Source of the DNA: Tranquillimonas rosea
GTDB lineage: Bacteria; Pseudomonadota; Alphaproteobacteria; Rhodobacterales; Rhodobacteraceae
Direction of reading: 5' to 3'
NCBI RefSeq assembly: GCF_900111315.1
Contig: NZ_FOGU01000012.1
Span: forward strand, 1 to 64,000
DNA: 64,000 bases
The notes beneath the pieces are model-generated. The model was not told where the DNA came from and did no database searches. It saw nothing but the letters and a program-made list of their open reading frames with translations. Both the position numbers and the translations under genes were made by a program. Of the stretch, positions 1 to 8,533 are shown piece after piece (position 1 is the first letter of the stretch; each line of letters begins with the position of its first letter).

Positions 1-2
1 TG

Positions 3-971
3 GGCGACCGCGTCTGGGGCTGGCCGGGGCACGTCATCGACATCATCGCGGTGTTCGCCACGCTCTTCGGCCTGACGACCTCGCTCGGGCTCGGCGCGCA
101 GCAGGCGACATCGGGTCTGCACTACGTGTTCAACGTTCCGGATTCGCTCAACACGCAGATCCTCGTCATCGCCGGGGTGACGTCCATCGCGCTCATCTCG
201 GTGATCCGCGGCATCGACGGGGGCGTGAAGGTGCTCTCGAACGTCAACATGACCTTTGCCTTCCTGTTGCTGCTCTTCGTGTTCCTCGCCGGTCCCACGC
301 TGCAGATCCTCAAGGACACCTGGAACGGCTTCTCGACCTACGTCATGGATATCGTGCCGTTGTCGAACCCGATCGGCCGCGAGGACGACAGCTTCCGCGA
401 AAGCTGGACCTCGTTCTACTGGGCCTGGTGGATTTCCTGGTCGCCGTTCGTCGGCATGTTCATCGCGCGGGTCAGCCGCGGGCGGTCCGTGCGTGAGTTC
501 ATCACCTGCGTGATGCTCATCCCGACCCTCGTCGGTGTCTTCTGGATGGCCACCTTCGGCGGCACCGCGATCAGCCAGGTCGCGAACCTGGGCACCGAGA
601 GCGGCGTCTACCAGAACGTGATCGAGAACTATAACGACTCGCTGGCGATGTTCGCGATGTTCGGGGACATGCCGCTGACGATGATCACGTCGACGCTGGG
701 CATCATCCTGGTGCTGGTGTTCTTCATCACCTCGTCGGACTCGGGCAGCCTCGTGATCGACACGATCACCGCGGGCGGCAAGACCGAGGCGCCGACGGCG
801 CAGCGCGTGTTCTGGGCGACGATCGAGGGTATCGTGGCCATCGTGCTGCTGATCGGCGGGGGCCTGACGGCGCTTCAGGCGATGGTGAATGCCACGGGCA
901 TCATCTTCACCGTGGTCCTGCTGTTCCTGTGCTGGGCGATCCTCCAGGGGCTCCGGACCGAGCCGCGATAA
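3..971 (+). CDS. BCCT-family compatible-solute transporter, C-terminal part (cut by window start)
   Basis: The reading frame is open from the first bases of the window and ends at a TAA, so the N-terminal half lies outside. The visible 322 codons carry several hydrophobic segments and the BCCT signature around nt 421-483 (WWISWSPFVGMFIARVSRG), followed by REF. This is the region that in BetP/OpuD/CaiT lines the substrate path. The family moves quaternary ammonium or sulfonium solutes (betaine, choline, carnitine, DMSP) across the inner membrane with Na+ or H+ or by exchange. The exact substrate cannot be read from this part. The C-terminus after the last membrane span is short (QGLRTEPR), so the long regulatory tail of osmosensing BetP is absent. 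The downstream 216 bases contain no gene I can support. Confidence 0.9.
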   Translation, partial: GDRVWGWPGHVIDIIAVFATLFGLTTSLGLGAQQATSGLHYVFNVPDSLNTQILVIAGVTSIALISVIRGIDGGVKVLSNVNMTFAFLLLLFVFLAGPTLQILKDTWNGFSTYVMDIVPLSNPIGREDDSFRESWTSFYWAWWISWSPFVGMFIARVSRGRSVREFITCVMLIPTLVGVFWMATFGGTAISQVANLGTESGVYQNVIENYNDSLAMFAMFGDMPLTMITSTLGIILVLVFFITSSDSGSLVIDTITAGGKTEAPTAQRVFWATIEGIVAIVLLIGGGLTALQAMVNATGIIFTVVLLFLCWAILQGLRTEPR

Positions 972-1187
972 GCCGGTGCCGGCCATCGTCGCCTCGGCCC
1001 GGGGATCGACGGTGGCCGGCGGCGTCCCGCACGGCGGTAGCGACCTCAATCCGAGCTGATCCGAATTTGCGGTTGCACGACCCAGCGCATCAACGAAAGC
1101 GGCGCGTCTTCCACACCTTAGCGGGCGCCAAAGCGCCTGCGACGTTTAGCCATTTTGGCGTCACCTCGTCGGGTGTATAGCTGGCGC

Positions 1188-1541
1188 ATGCTTCGCCGTC
1201 GCGCCCGAGCGTTCACAGCTGGTTTTGCCGCACTGCTCCTCGCGGTGCTCAGTACCGTGTCCGCGCATCAGATGGCGCCCGACCGTGAGACGGTCGAGCG
1301 GCAGGCCGTCCTGCAGGTCATGGGCGCGACACTCGATGAGATTTGCGGCCTCACCGAGGACGGGCACGAGCATCGCTGTCCGTTCTGTCACAAGCTTCCC
1401 GACGCCCCCCGCATGTCCGCCCCGGATAACGGCGCGCGCATCGCCCGCGTCATCGAGCATCGCCTGGGGCGCGATCTCGTGGTCGGACCACAGGATGTCC
1501 GGTCCCATGCCCCGCCGCGGGCCCCACCGCGCATCGTCTGA
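1188..1541 (+). CDS. Small secreted Cys-rich protein upstream of the copper cluster
   Basis: This encodes about 117 residues. I start it at ATG 1188 rather than the upstream TTG 1155 because it then opens with a clean signal peptide (MLRRRARAFTAGFAALLLAVL, ending near SAHQ). The mature part has three cysteines: ICGLTED, then CPFCHKLP, a CxxCH-type motif that could bind metal or form a disulfide. It lies 93 bases upstream of the YcnI-PCuAC gene on the same strand, so a periplasmic role near copper handling is an inference from position. I recognise no named family with certainty; DUF2946-like small proteins are a possible relative. The codon pattern is GC-rich like its neighbours. Confidence 0.55.
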   Translation: MLRRRARAFTAGFAALLLAVLSTVSAHQMAPDRETVERQAVLQVMGATLDEICGLTEDGHEHRCPFCHKLPDAPRMSAPDNGARIARVIEHRLGRDLVVGPQDVRSHAPPRAPPRIV

Positions 1542-1634
1542 TCTCTGACATCTTCCCCCGCCCGTCCTCGGCCGGAGCGGGACGTTCCGGGACGCCGCCA
1601 ACCGTGCGCGATCCCATACCGAATGGAGACAGAC

Positions 1635-2609
1635 ATGTTCATCAAGACGACCCTGACCGCTGCGGCGGCCCTTTTCGCCGTGTCCGGCGCAACCTTCGCA
1701 CATGCCACCCTCGAACAGACCGAGGCCGCGATCGGCGCGACCACCAAGGTCACGCTGCGCGTGCCGCATGGCTGCGACGGCGCGGCCACGAGCGCCGTGC
1801 GCATCGAGATCCCCGAGGGCTTCTACTCGGTGAAGCCGATGCCGAAGGCCGACTGGGAGCTTTCTACCGAAACCGGGGCCTACGAGACGCCCTACGACAA
1901 CCACGGCACCGAGATGACCGAGGGCGTTCGTGCCGTGACCTGGTCCGGCGGCGACCTGCCGGACGGCTACTACGACGAGTTCACGATCCGCGGTACCGTC
2001 GGGTCGCAGCTCGCCGCGGGCGAGACGCTCTTCTTCCCCGCCCTTCAGACCTGCGCGAATGGCACCGCGAACTGGACCGATACCAGCGGGTCCCATGACG
2101 TGCCGAACCCCGCGCCGTCGCTCAGCCTCGTTTCAGGGGACGTTGGTCACGGGCACGGGGGCCCCGCCATAACGATGGGAGAGACCGCTACGCTTGGCGA
2201 TCTCGAGATCGCGGCGCCCTTCGCGCGGGCCACGCTGCCGAACCAGCCCGTTGCCGGCGGCTTCCTGACCATCACCAATACCGGCGCGACGGATGATACC
2301 CTGGTCGCTGCAAGTTCCCCGGCTGCCGGTCGGACGGAAGTCCACGAGATGACCATGGATGGCGACGTGATGCGGATGCGCGAGCTGGCAGATGGCCTTC
2401 CGGTCCCCGCGGGCGAAACCGTGACGCTCGAACCCGGCGGCTACCACGTGATGTTCGTGGACTTGGCCGGACCGTTGTCCGAAGGCGACGCGACCGAGGT
2501 CACGCTGACCTTCGAGGACGCCGGAGCGGTGACGCTGACGATGCCGGTCATGGCGCGCGACGCGACCGGGCCGGAGCACGGCGTCCACAGCGATCATGGG
2601 AGCCATTGA
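1635..2609 (+). CDS. YcnI (DUF1775) - PCu(A)C copper chaperone fusion protein
   Basis: A periplasmic copper-binding protein of 324 residues. The chosen start, ATG 1635, has GGAGA five bases upstream; the earlier ATG 1623 lies inside that ribosome site. After a signal peptide (residues 1 to about 22, ending TFAHA) comes a YcnI/DUF1775 domain (about 22-165) with the expected N-terminal mature histidine. A short linker with GHGHGG follows, then a PCu(A)C domain (about 175-300) whose H-x10-M and HxM copper ligands are visible (VHEMTM, MRM, YHVMF). The C-terminus is His-rich (HGVHSDHGSH). PCu(A)C proteins pass Cu(I) to the CuA site of cytochrome c oxidase, and the following SCO gene overlaps this one by a base. 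The two domains are usually separate genes. Confidence 0.9.
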   Translation: MFIKTTLTAAAALFAVSGATFAHATLEQTEAAIGATTKVTLRVPHGCDGAATSAVRIEIPEGFYSVKPMPKADWELSTETGAYETPYDNHGTEMTEGVRAVTWSGGDLPDGYYDEFTIRGTVGSQLAAGETLFFPALQTCANGTANWTDTSGSHDVPNPAPSLSLVSGDVGHGHGGPAITMGETATLGDLEIAAPFARATLPNQPVAGGFLTITNTGATDDTLVAASSPAAGRTEVHEMTMDGDVMRMRELADGLPVPAGETVTLEPGGYHVMFVDLAGPLSEGDATEVTLTFEDAGAVTLTMPVMARDATGPEHGVHSDHGSH

Positions 2610-3208
2610 TGTCCATGATGCGCAAAGTCGCGCTCGTGGCGTGGGGAGGGCTGGCCGTGCTTGCCCTTCTCGCCGCGGGCTGGATTTACGTGCTGGAGCC
2701 AAGGCTGAACCGGAGCATTTCGGATAGTCTGGGCCACGGCGACTACGAACTCGTCACCACTGATGGGGGCACGTTCACGCAACGCACGCTCGACGGTGGC
2801 CCCACCGCGGTGTTCTTCGGCTTCGCCCATTGCCCCGAAGTCTGCCCGACGACGCTCGGCGATATCGGCGTCTGGCAGGATATTCTGGCCGAAGAAGGGT
2901 TGGGGCCGATCCGCACCTTCTTCGTCACGGTGGACCCCGAGCGTGACACGCCGGAGATGCTCGGCGATTACGTGTCCTGGGTCGAGGGCGTGACCGGCGT
3001 CTCGGGTTCACCCGAAGAGATCGACAAGGCGATCCGCGCCTTCCGCGTCTATGCGCGACGGGTGCCTCTCGAAGATGGCGGCTACACCATGGACCATTCG
3101 TCCATGGTGCTGCTCTTCGACGAGGACGGCCGCTTCTTCGAGCCGATCGGCTACCAGGAAGACACGGACAGGGCCGTGGGCAAGATCCGCCGCCTGCTCT
3201 CGGGCTGA
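2609..3208 (+). CDS. SCO1/SenC-family copper metallochaperone
   Basis: This 199-residue protein is anchored by one N-terminal membrane segment (about 6-28) and has a periplasmic thioredoxin-like fold. The copper ligands are visible: CPEVC (C75, C79) and a distal His in TMDHSS (H163), with VDPERDTPE between them as in the family. SCO proteins insert copper into, or reduce, the CuA centre of the cbb3/aa3 oxidase. ATG 2609 overlaps the stop of the YcnI-PCuAC gene (TGATG), suggesting translational coupling, so chaperone and SCO are probably made together. ATGs at 2615 and 2618 are possible alternative starts. Length is normal for the family. Confidence 0.93.
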   Translation: MSMMRKVALVAWGGLAVLALLAAGWIYVLEPRLNRSISDSLGHGDYELVTTDGGTFTQRTLDGGPTAVFFGFAHCPEVCPTTLGDIGVWQDILAEEGLGPIRTFFVTVDPERDTPEMLGDYVSWVEGVTGVSGSPEEIDKAIRAFRVYARRVPLEDGGYTMDHSSMVLLFDEDGRFFEPIGYQEDTDRAVGKIRRLLSG

Positions 3209-3457
3209 CCGCTCGAACGGGGTCGAGGGTCCCGAGAACAGCCCCGTCCCGGACCGCATGGTAGCGCCGACGTCGCGCGTTTGATGACGAGATCCGTGAC
3301 GGGCCGCCCCCGATGTCGCCAATGCGAAGGGATGCCGCGCCGATGCGTGCCCTGGCCAGTGCAACTTGCGATCCTGCTCGGGGACGTCCCTGCCTCTCAC
3401 GGTGCGCAGCTCGGTGACCGATGTCGGGAATCCGCCGCGATGCGTCGCCCGTGGAGT
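3209..3457. other. Non-coding stretch after the SCO gene
   Basis: No open frame here shows coding character on either strand. There is no clear intrinsic terminator after the SCO stop; only short G/C arms around 3215-3250 can be paired. The segment ends at the promoter-like sequence described next. Confidence 0.5.
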
Positions 3458-3485
3458 TTGGGTCCGGATCGGATAGGATTATCTA
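3458..3485 (+). promoter_or_regulatory. Sigma-70-like promoter of the 39-residue gene
   Basis: TTGGGT (3458-3463), then 16 bases, then TATCTA (3480-3485). This would start a transcript near 3492, about 35 bases before the small gene's ATG, and the transcript would end at the terminator at 3672-3703. The assignment rests on pattern only. Confidence 0.35.
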
Positions 3486-3525
3486 GTGCATCGTAACGAT
3501 CACCCTTCGCGAAAGAGCGAGTCCG

Positions 3526-3645
3526 ATGCCCGACACCAAGTATTCCAACCCGTTTCCCGACAGCTATCTCCCCGATGGCAGCCTGTTCCGCGCCATCAAG
3601 CGCGCGGTCCTGCGGCTCATGAATCGTCGGTCCGCCAAGGCCTGA
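3526..3645 (+). CDS. Small 39-residue protein in its own transcription unit
   Basis: A short frame starting ATG 3526 and ending TGA 3643-3645. The peptide begins MPDTKYSNPFPDSYLPDG and continues with a basic amphipathic stretch (FRAIKRAVLRLMNRR) ending SAKA. A promoter-like sequence lies upstream and a strong intrinsic terminator starts 26 bases downstream, so the unit looks self-contained. The ribosome site is weak (GAAAGAGCGAG). I do not recognise the family. The charged helix could touch membrane, RNA or a partner protein, but that is speculation. Confidence 0.45.
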   Translation: MPDTKYSNPFPDSYLPDGSLFRAIKRAVLRLMNRRSAKA

Positions 3646-3671
3646 ACCGCCCCGGCAATCAAGGACATGAG

Positions 3672-3703
3672 GGCCCCGTCTGGCACGACCGGCGGGGCCT
3701 TTT
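3672..3703 (+). terminator. Intrinsic terminator after the 39-residue gene
   Basis: GGCCCCG (3672-3678) pairs with CGGGGCC (3693-3699), followed by TTTT (3700-3703). It is the clearest rho-independent terminator in the first 10 kb and points to a real plus-strand transcript ending here. Confidence 0.75.
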
Positions 3704-3723
3704 GCTGTGCGGCACCTGGCACG

Positions 3724-3793
3724 AGTTCCCATGGGGACAGCCGGCAGGCAGGACCGATGCAGCTTGGGGTGGATTCCCCACCAAATGGGAACT
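3724..3793. repeat. 70-base bulged inverted repeat
   Basis: AGTTCCCAT (3724-3732) is matched by ATGGGAACT (3785-3793), and the next bases GGGGA (3733-3737) pair with TCCCC (3775-3779) with a short bulge, so the two arms extend to about 14 paired bases. It lies between the terminator and the pseudogene scar. It could be the relic of a small mobile element or a structured RNA; nothing decides between them. Confidence 0.4.
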
Positions 3794-4141
3794 GAGCCCG
3801 TCGGGCGGACGACGTGGCAAATGGCAGCTGGAGTTTGGAAGCAGCCCATTTCACCTAGTGCTGCGGTCAGCATGAACGGGGGCTTCTCCGGATCTCGCTG
3901 CGGGTGGACTTTGCGATGGGCCGGGCCGCTTTGTCGATGTTGGCGGTCGGTTATCAACTTCGTGGCGAGCGTTCGCTTGAGCCTCCGTGGCCGGCGCCGG
4001 GTCGCGGCGCAAGCCGGACAGATCACCTTCGAGAAGTTCCGCGACGAGCGCCACGGCGGCGAGGCCGCGCCGGAGGAGGTTCAGCCCGCCATCGCGGCCG
4101 ACCACAAGGCTCGGGACCGAATCGAGGCGGGAGCCATCGCC

Positions 4142-4505
4142 CAACATGACTTCTCCAACCGCGCCGCCAGCGAGTTACGGACGCTCCTGGCCGGTTCTTC
4201 GCTTGCAGCTGGTGGGGTCGTCTTCCGACAGGCATCGGAGCGCGCCCTTGCACGACGTTGATGCGATGGCGCGCCTGCTTGAGCAACTTCTGGAGATCGC
4301 CTGCCTCGACGGCGGCGCCGCGTTGGACCTAGAGACACTCGTCGGAGACATTTGCGCAGGTATTGCAAGCGGCCCCTCCTCGTGTCGGAAGGCTGGCCGG
4401 TCGAGGCTGGCGGTCTGGACACGCCGGTCCCCGTGATCGGCGATCCGACTTTGATCGCGCTCGCGCTGTGAAATCTGCTGGAGAACGTCCGCAAGCACAC
4501 TTCGA
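4142..4505 (+). pseudogene. Decayed sensor histidine kinase (C-terminal half)
   Basis: Three plus-strand pieces in different frames read in order like a two-component kinase. The first is [14 protein letters not shown] (about 4147-4193), a degraded H-box of the ASHELRTPLA type whose phospho-acceptor His is lost (Ser-Glu in its place). The second is [21 protein letters not shown] (from 4251), the dimerisation helix. The third, after another frame change, is [15 protein letters not shown], then an in-frame TGA (4469-4471), then [10 protein letters not shown], the N-box. Thus there are at least two frameshifts, a stop and a missing active-site His. No ATP-binding G-boxes follow, since the sequence runs into the transposase fragment. 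The gene is certainly non-functional; the kinase subtype (QseC/TctE-like) is a guess. Confidence 0.75.
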
Positions 4506-4559
4506 TCGCTCTCATCGCTGCTGCTCGGTCCGCTATCATGCCCACCTGAGTGGTTCGTA

Positions 4560-4820
4560 ATATTGACGGGGAGCCCTCAAGTTGCTCAAGCGTCCGGCTC
4601 GCTGCGAGCGGCGTCTGGTTTCCCAGAGACGAGTGCGGCCTGACGGCGTTGTAATCGTAGCGCCAGAGCGCCAGCTTGCGCCGGGCGTCGTCTTGGGTGT
4701 CGAAGCTCTCCTCGTTCAAGAGCTCGTCGCGCAAGCTGCCATTGAAGCTTTCGATGAAGGCGTTCTGCTGTGGCTTGCCCGGGGCGATGTAGTGCCAGAG
4801 CACCCTGTTCTTGCCATGAT
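4560..4820 (-). mobile_element. IS3-family transposase (OrfB) C-terminal fragment
   Basis: On the minus strand the translation contains the typical end of the IS3 integrase core: [21 protein letters not shown], then [31 protein letters not shown] and ALEQLEG-like residues. The third acidic residue of the DDE triad would be the E of FIESFNG. Everything upstream of HYIAPG is missing, so the first two acidic residues and OrfA are gone. The fragment directly abuts the kinase pseudogene, so insertion followed by deletion probably made this scar. I could not define terminal inverted repeats. Confidence 0.85.
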
Positions 4821-5101
4821 GCTCTCTTGTTGGAGTGCGCCAAGTCACGACCTCAACGCACGGCGATCTCGCAAAAATCAAACTGGGTGACAAGCGCATG
4901 GTGTGCCGCCGATACGTTTACGGAACGGCGGCTTCGGCCCGGCGGAAGAGCCAAGACACCGGGCTGGTGACTCAACGTCTTGGCCTTGAGGACGTCGCGC
5001 GGTCGCGCCATGCGCAGGGCGCGCTGTTGCGGACCCCTTGTGGTCTTTTCTGTCACCGCGGTCGCGAGACAGCCGTGAAGGGCGAAGAGACCCTCCCGGA
5101 C
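4821..5101. other. Non-coding or degenerate stretch beside the IS3 remnant
   Basis: Open frames exist on both strands (for example plus 4835 onward), but none has recognisable motifs or a plausible ribosome site. The segment may be further decayed mobile-element DNA. Confidence 0.4.
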
Positions 5102-5314
5102 TCAGCTGTCTTCCTGGAAGCCCATGCTTTCCTCGGCCTGCGCGGTGCGCAGCTGGGTCATAAGGTCGGCGTAGTCGTCGGTCGTCATCACGACCAGCTC
5201 ATCGCCGCCTTCCACCTCGACGAGTGTGTGACCTTCGTCGACGCTGTCGATCATTTCCCTGACCTCGTCGGTCATTTCGACCTCGATGCTGGTTGCCGGG
5301 CGGATGGTGGACAT
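5102..5314 (-). CDS. Small acidic Phd/YefM-like protein (orphan antitoxin candidate)
   Basis: This 70-residue protein starts at ATG 5314 with AGGA seven bases upstream. It is very acidic. After a short N-terminal part (MSTIRPATSIEVEMTDEV), the segment GGDELVVMTTDDYADLMTQL resembles the strand-plus-helix core of Phd/YefM antitoxins, where a hydrophobic strand is followed by a [ST]xxDYxxL helix. The protein ends in an acidic tail, where antitoxins usually bind their toxin. No Doc/YoeB/RelE-like toxin frame is visible on either side; upstream is an empty 304 bases and downstream is the IS scar. It may be an orphan or a domesticated regulator, or the resemblance may be accidental. Confidence 0.5.
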   Translation of the reverse strand: MSTIRPATSIEVEMTDEVREMIDSVDEGHTLVEVEGGDELVVMTTDDYADLMTQLRTAQAEESMGFQEDS

Positions 5315-5618
5315 GGCGGGGTCCTTTCTGCGGTTCGCGTTGCGGGCCTGTTCTGTTGGGAGGCGGGTGTGCCGCGTTCGGTTCCGCGGGACAAGCCGGT
5401 CGCGGCGCGGAAGGCGGGCCTCGGCCCCTGGGGATTGCGTACCGGGGCGGTTCGATACGACGCAGGCAGGATCGCGCATCGGGACGGGGCGGGAAAGACG
5501 GAGGATGTTCTGCCTGCCCGGAACGGTGATCTGTTGTAGATCGGTGACGGTGGCGGACGCTTCGGCCGGCGGCACCGCTTGCACGGTCCGGCTGCGTCAC
5601 GTCGCCCCGTGGCCGGGC
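5315..5618. other. Non-coding gap between the Phd-like gene and ugpC
   Basis: 304 bases with no supported gene. It must contain the promoter of the Phd-like gene and the 3' end of the ugp transcript, but I see no clear terminator hairpin with a U tract. Confidence 0.45.
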
Positions 5619-6701
5619 CTATGCCAACGAACGGATCTGCGCCCGCTGCCAAGCGGTGTCCAGCCGCCGCCCCCGTTCCGCGTCGAAGACATGCAGGGCT
5701 TCGGGGTCGAGGTCCAGCGTCATGCGGTCCGCGAGCGGGTGTTCGATCCCCATCTGGCAGACGAGCCTCTGGCCTTCGAGATGGCCGTGCAGCAGGCGGG
5801 TGCTGCCCAGTTCCTCGACATAGTCCAGCCGGAAGGCGCCGGAGGTGGAGTCCGGCAGCAGGCGGAACGCCTCGGGGCGCAGGCCGGCGGTGACCGGGCC
5901 GTCGGGCACCGGCAGGCGTGCGGCGAGGGGCAGGGAGCCCACGCGAAGGTCCCCGCCCGAGACCCTGGCGGACAGGAGGTTCATCGCCGGTGAGCCGAGG
6001 AACGAGGCGACGAAGGTGGTGTCCGGGTGCCGGTAGAGATCCAGCGGCCGTCCCGCCTGTTCGATCCGGCCGCCATTCAGCACCACCAACGTATCGGCCA
6101 GCGTCATCGCCTCGAGCTGGTCGTGCGTCACGTAGACCGAGGTCGTGCCGAGCCGGCGCTGAAGCTGCTTGATTTCGCCACGCATCTGCACCCTGAGCTT
6201 GGCGTCGAGGTTCGACAGCGGCTCGTCGAAGAGGAAGGCAGCAGGCTCGCGCACGATGGCGCGGCCCATGGCGACGCGCTGGCGCTGGCCGCCCGACAGG
6301 GCCTTTGGCCTACGGTCGAGAAAGGCGTCGATCTCCAGGATGCGGGCCGTCTCTTCGACGCGGCGGGCGATCTCGTCGCGGGCCATCCGCCGGTTGCGCA
6401 GACCGTAGGAGAGGTTCTGGCGCACGGACATGTGCGGGTAGAGCGCGTAGTTCTGGAACACCATCGCGATGTCGCGGTCGGCTGGTTCGGCATCATTGAC
6501 GCGACGGCCGCCGATGCGGATCTCGCCGTCCGAGATCGTCTCGAGTCCCGCGATCATCCGCAGCAGGGTGGACTTGCCGCAGCCAGAGGGGCCGACGAGC
6601 ACGACGAAGCCTCCGTCCTCGATCGGCAGGTCGACGCCCTTCACCGCCTCGACGCCGCCGGGATAGATCTTGCGTACGCTGTCCAGGTCGATCCGAGCCA
6701 T
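5619..6701 (-). CDS. ugpC: Glycerol-3-phosphate ABC transporter, ATPase subunit
   Basis: This 360-residue ATPase of the MalK/UgpC family energises uptake of sn-glycerol 3-phosphate or glycerophosphodiesters. It shows Walker [10 protein letters not shown] (37-45), the signature LSGGQRQRV (135-143), Walker B FLFDEP (156-161) and the switch His in YVTHDQ. A C-terminal TOBE/MalK-type regulatory domain runs from about 235 onward ([20 protein letters not shown]). It starts at ATG 6701 with AGGAGA seven bases upstream. The start lies 2 bases after the ugpE stop, so it is the last gene of a canonical ugpB-A-E-C operon transcribed leftward. Confidence 0.94.
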   Translation of the reverse strand: MARIDLDSVRKIYPGGVEAVKGVDLPIEDGGFVVLVGPSGCGKSTLLRMIAGLETISDGEIRIGGRRVNDAEPADRDIAMVFQNYALYPHMSVRQNLSYGLRNRRMARDEIARRVEETARILEIDAFLDRRPKALSGGQRQRVAMGRAIVREPAAFLFDEPLSNLDAKLRVQMRGEIKQLQRRLGTTSVYVTHDQLEAMTLADTLVVLNGGRIEQAGRPLDLYRHPDTTFVASFLGSPAMNLLSARVSGGDLRVGSLPLAARLPVPDGPVTAGLRPEAFRLLPDSTSGAFRLDYVEELGSTRLLHGHLEGQRLVCQMGIEHPLADRMTLDLDPEALHVFDAERGRRLDTAWQRAQIRSLA

Positions 6702-6703
6702 TG

Positions 6704-7552
6704 CTATTTCTCCTGCTCCACGAGGCCCTTCACGAAGAGCTTCTGCATTCCGATGACCACGAGGACCGGCGGCACCATCGCCAGGATCACTGTGGCCATC
6801 ACGTTGTTCCATTGGGGGTCGGCATCGGCGACGTTGGCGAGCCGCTTGATGCCCATCACGATAGTGTATTGGCTCTCGTCCGTGGTCACGAGCAACGGCC
6901 AGAGATACTGGTTCCAGCCGTAGATGAAGAGGATCACGAAGAGCGCCGCCATGTTGGTGCGCGACAGCGGCAGCAGCATGTCGCGAAAGAAGCGCATCGG
7001 ACCCGCGCCGTCGATGCGCGCGGCCTCGACCAGCTCGTCCGGCACGGTCAGGAAGAACTGCCGGAACAGGAAGGTCGCCGTCGCCGAGGCGATCAGCGGG
7101 ATCGAGAGGCCGGCATAGGTGTCGAGCATCCCGAGGTTCGCGACCACCTCGAAGGTCGGTACGATGCGGACCTCGACCGGCAGCATCAGGGTCACGAAGA
7201 TCATCCAGAACGCCAGCGCCCGGCACGGAAAGCGGAAATAGACGATGGCGAAAGCCGAAAGGATCGAGATGGCGATCTTCCCGATGGCGATGGAGAGCGC
7301 CATGATCAGGCTGTTCGTCATCATCAGCCACAGCGGCGGCGCCCCGGATGTGGACACGCCGCTGAAGAGCATCCGCGAATAGGTCTCGCCCATGTGGTCG
7401 CCGGGCACGAGCGGCAGCGTGCCCGACAGAAACGCGCTCGACGGATGGGTCGAGGCGACGAAGGCCAGGTAGACGGGAAAGGCCACCACCGCGACCCCGG
7501 CGATCAACGCCAGGTGCGCGAGCAGGGTCAGAAGGGGACGGTTCTCGACCAT
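6704..7552 (-). CDS. ugpE: Glycerol-3-phosphate ABC transporter, permease
   Basis: This 282-residue inner-membrane permease has about six hydrophobic segments. The EAA loop is intact ([21 protein letters not shown], about residues 186-206), where the UgpC ATPase docks. The N-terminus ([28 protein letters not shown]) and the closing [10 protein letters not shown] are typical of UgpE. It begins 11 bases after the ugpA stop and is followed 2 bases later by ugpC. Confidence 0.93.
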   Translation of the reverse strand: MVENRPLLTLLAHLALIAGVAVVAFPVYLAFVASTHPSSAFLSGTLPLVPGDHMGETYSRMLFSGVSTSGAPPLWLMMTNSLIMALSIAIGKIAISILSAFAIVYFRFPCRALAFWMIFVTLMLPVEVRIVPTFEVVANLGMLDTYAGLSIPLIASATATFLFRQFFLTVPDELVEAARIDGAGPMRFFRDMLLPLSRTNMAALFVILFIYGWNQYLWPLLVTTDESQYTIVMGIKRLANVADADPQWNNVMATVILAMVPPVLVVIGMQKLFVKGLVEQEK

Positions 7553-7563
7553 TGGCGGGCCTC

Positions 7564-8448
7564 TCAGTACTGCACGCGCCGTTCGATCCAGCGGAACTGG
7601 ACGAAGGTGAGAGCGATGACGATGAACATGAGGATCACGGACTGCGCCGCCGACGAGCCGAGATTGAGGCTGACGAAGCCGTCGCGGTAGACCTTGTAGA
7701 CGAGGATGTTCGTGGCCTGCGACGGGCCGCCCTCGGTCGCGGCGTCGATCACGGCGAAGGTCTCGAACATGGTGTAGGTCACGTTGATGACCAGCAGGAA
7801 GAACGTCGTCGGTGACAGCAGGGGAAACACGACGGTGAAGAAGCGCTCAACCGGCCCCGCACCGTCGATTGCGGCCGCCTCGCGCAGGCTCTGCGGGATC
7901 GCCTGCAACCCGGCAACGAAGAACAGGAAGTTGTAGGAGATCTGTTTCCAGGAGGCGGCGATCACCACCAGGATCATCGCATCCGTGCCGTCGAGGTTGT
8001 GGTTCCAGTCATAGCCCAGCTGTTCGAGCGCATAGGGCAGGATGCCGATGGTCGGGTTGAACAGGAACCACCACAGGACTCCGGCCACCGCGGGCGCCAC
8101 CGCATAGGGCCAGACCAGCAGCGTCGTGTAGCTCTGGTTCGCCCGCAGCACCCGGTCCACCGCCACCGCCAGCAGCAGCGCCAGGCCCATCGACAGCGCA
8201 GCCACCGAAACCGCGAACACCGCCGTCACCTGGAAGGCGTTCAGGTAACTCGGGTCCGAGAAGAGCCGGAGGTAGTTGCCGAGACCGACGAACTCGGTCT
8301 TCAGGCCGAAGGCGTCCTCGCGCAGGAAGGACTGGCGCACCGCCTGCGCCGCCGGCCAGAGAAAGAAGATAACGGTGATCGCCAGCTGCGGCGCGAGCAG
8401 CAGGTAGGGCAGCCAGCGATTGTGAAAGATCGTGCGTTTCGTCTGCAT
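7564..8448 (-). CDS. ugpA: Glycerol-3-phosphate ABC transporter, permease
   Basis: This 294-residue inner-membrane permease partners UgpE. The first membrane segment follows [16 protein letters not shown]. The EAA loop [20 protein letters not shown] is intact, and the protein ends in the RWIERRVQY tail common in UgpA. It starts at ATG 8448, 85 bases after the ugpB stop. That gap holds two strong hairpins (see separate entry), so ugpA is probably transcribed at lower steady level than ugpB. Confidence 0.93.
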   Translation of the reverse strand: MQTKRTIFHNRWLPYLLLAPQLAITVIFFLWPAAQAVRQSFLREDAFGLKTEFVGLGNYLRLFSDPSYLNAFQVTAVFAVSVAALSMGLALLLAVAVDRVLRANQSYTTLLVWPYAVAPAVAGVLWWFLFNPTIGILPYALEQLGYDWNHNLDGTDAMILVVIAASWKQISYNFLFFVAGLQAIPQSLREAAAIDGAGPVERFFTVVFPLLSPTTFFLLVINVTYTMFETFAVIDAATEGGPSQATNILVYKVYRDGFVSLNLGSSAAQSVILMFIVIALTFVQFRWIERRVQY

Positions 8449-8470
8449 CTCGAGGGTCTGTCGAAAGGAC

Positions 8471-8526
8471 GGCGGGCCCGCGTGGTGACGGGCCCGCCAG
8501 GGGCTCCGGGGGCGGCGCCCCGGAGC
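8471..8526 (-). promoter_or_regulatory. Double hairpin between ugpB and ugpA
   Basis: Perfect 10-bp stem 8471-8480/8489-8498 and a second stem 8503-8511/8518-8526 (nine pairs). Neither is followed by a U tract on the minus strand, so an mRNA-stabilising or attenuating role that raises ugpB over ugpA is more likely than full termination. Confidence 0.65.
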
Positions 8527-8533
8527 GCGAGGG

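Noticed and set aside
4835-5060. Open frames between the IS3 fragment and the Phd-like gene
   Set aside because: They have no ribosome site, domain or match to IS3 proteins that I could support; described only as degenerate DNA.
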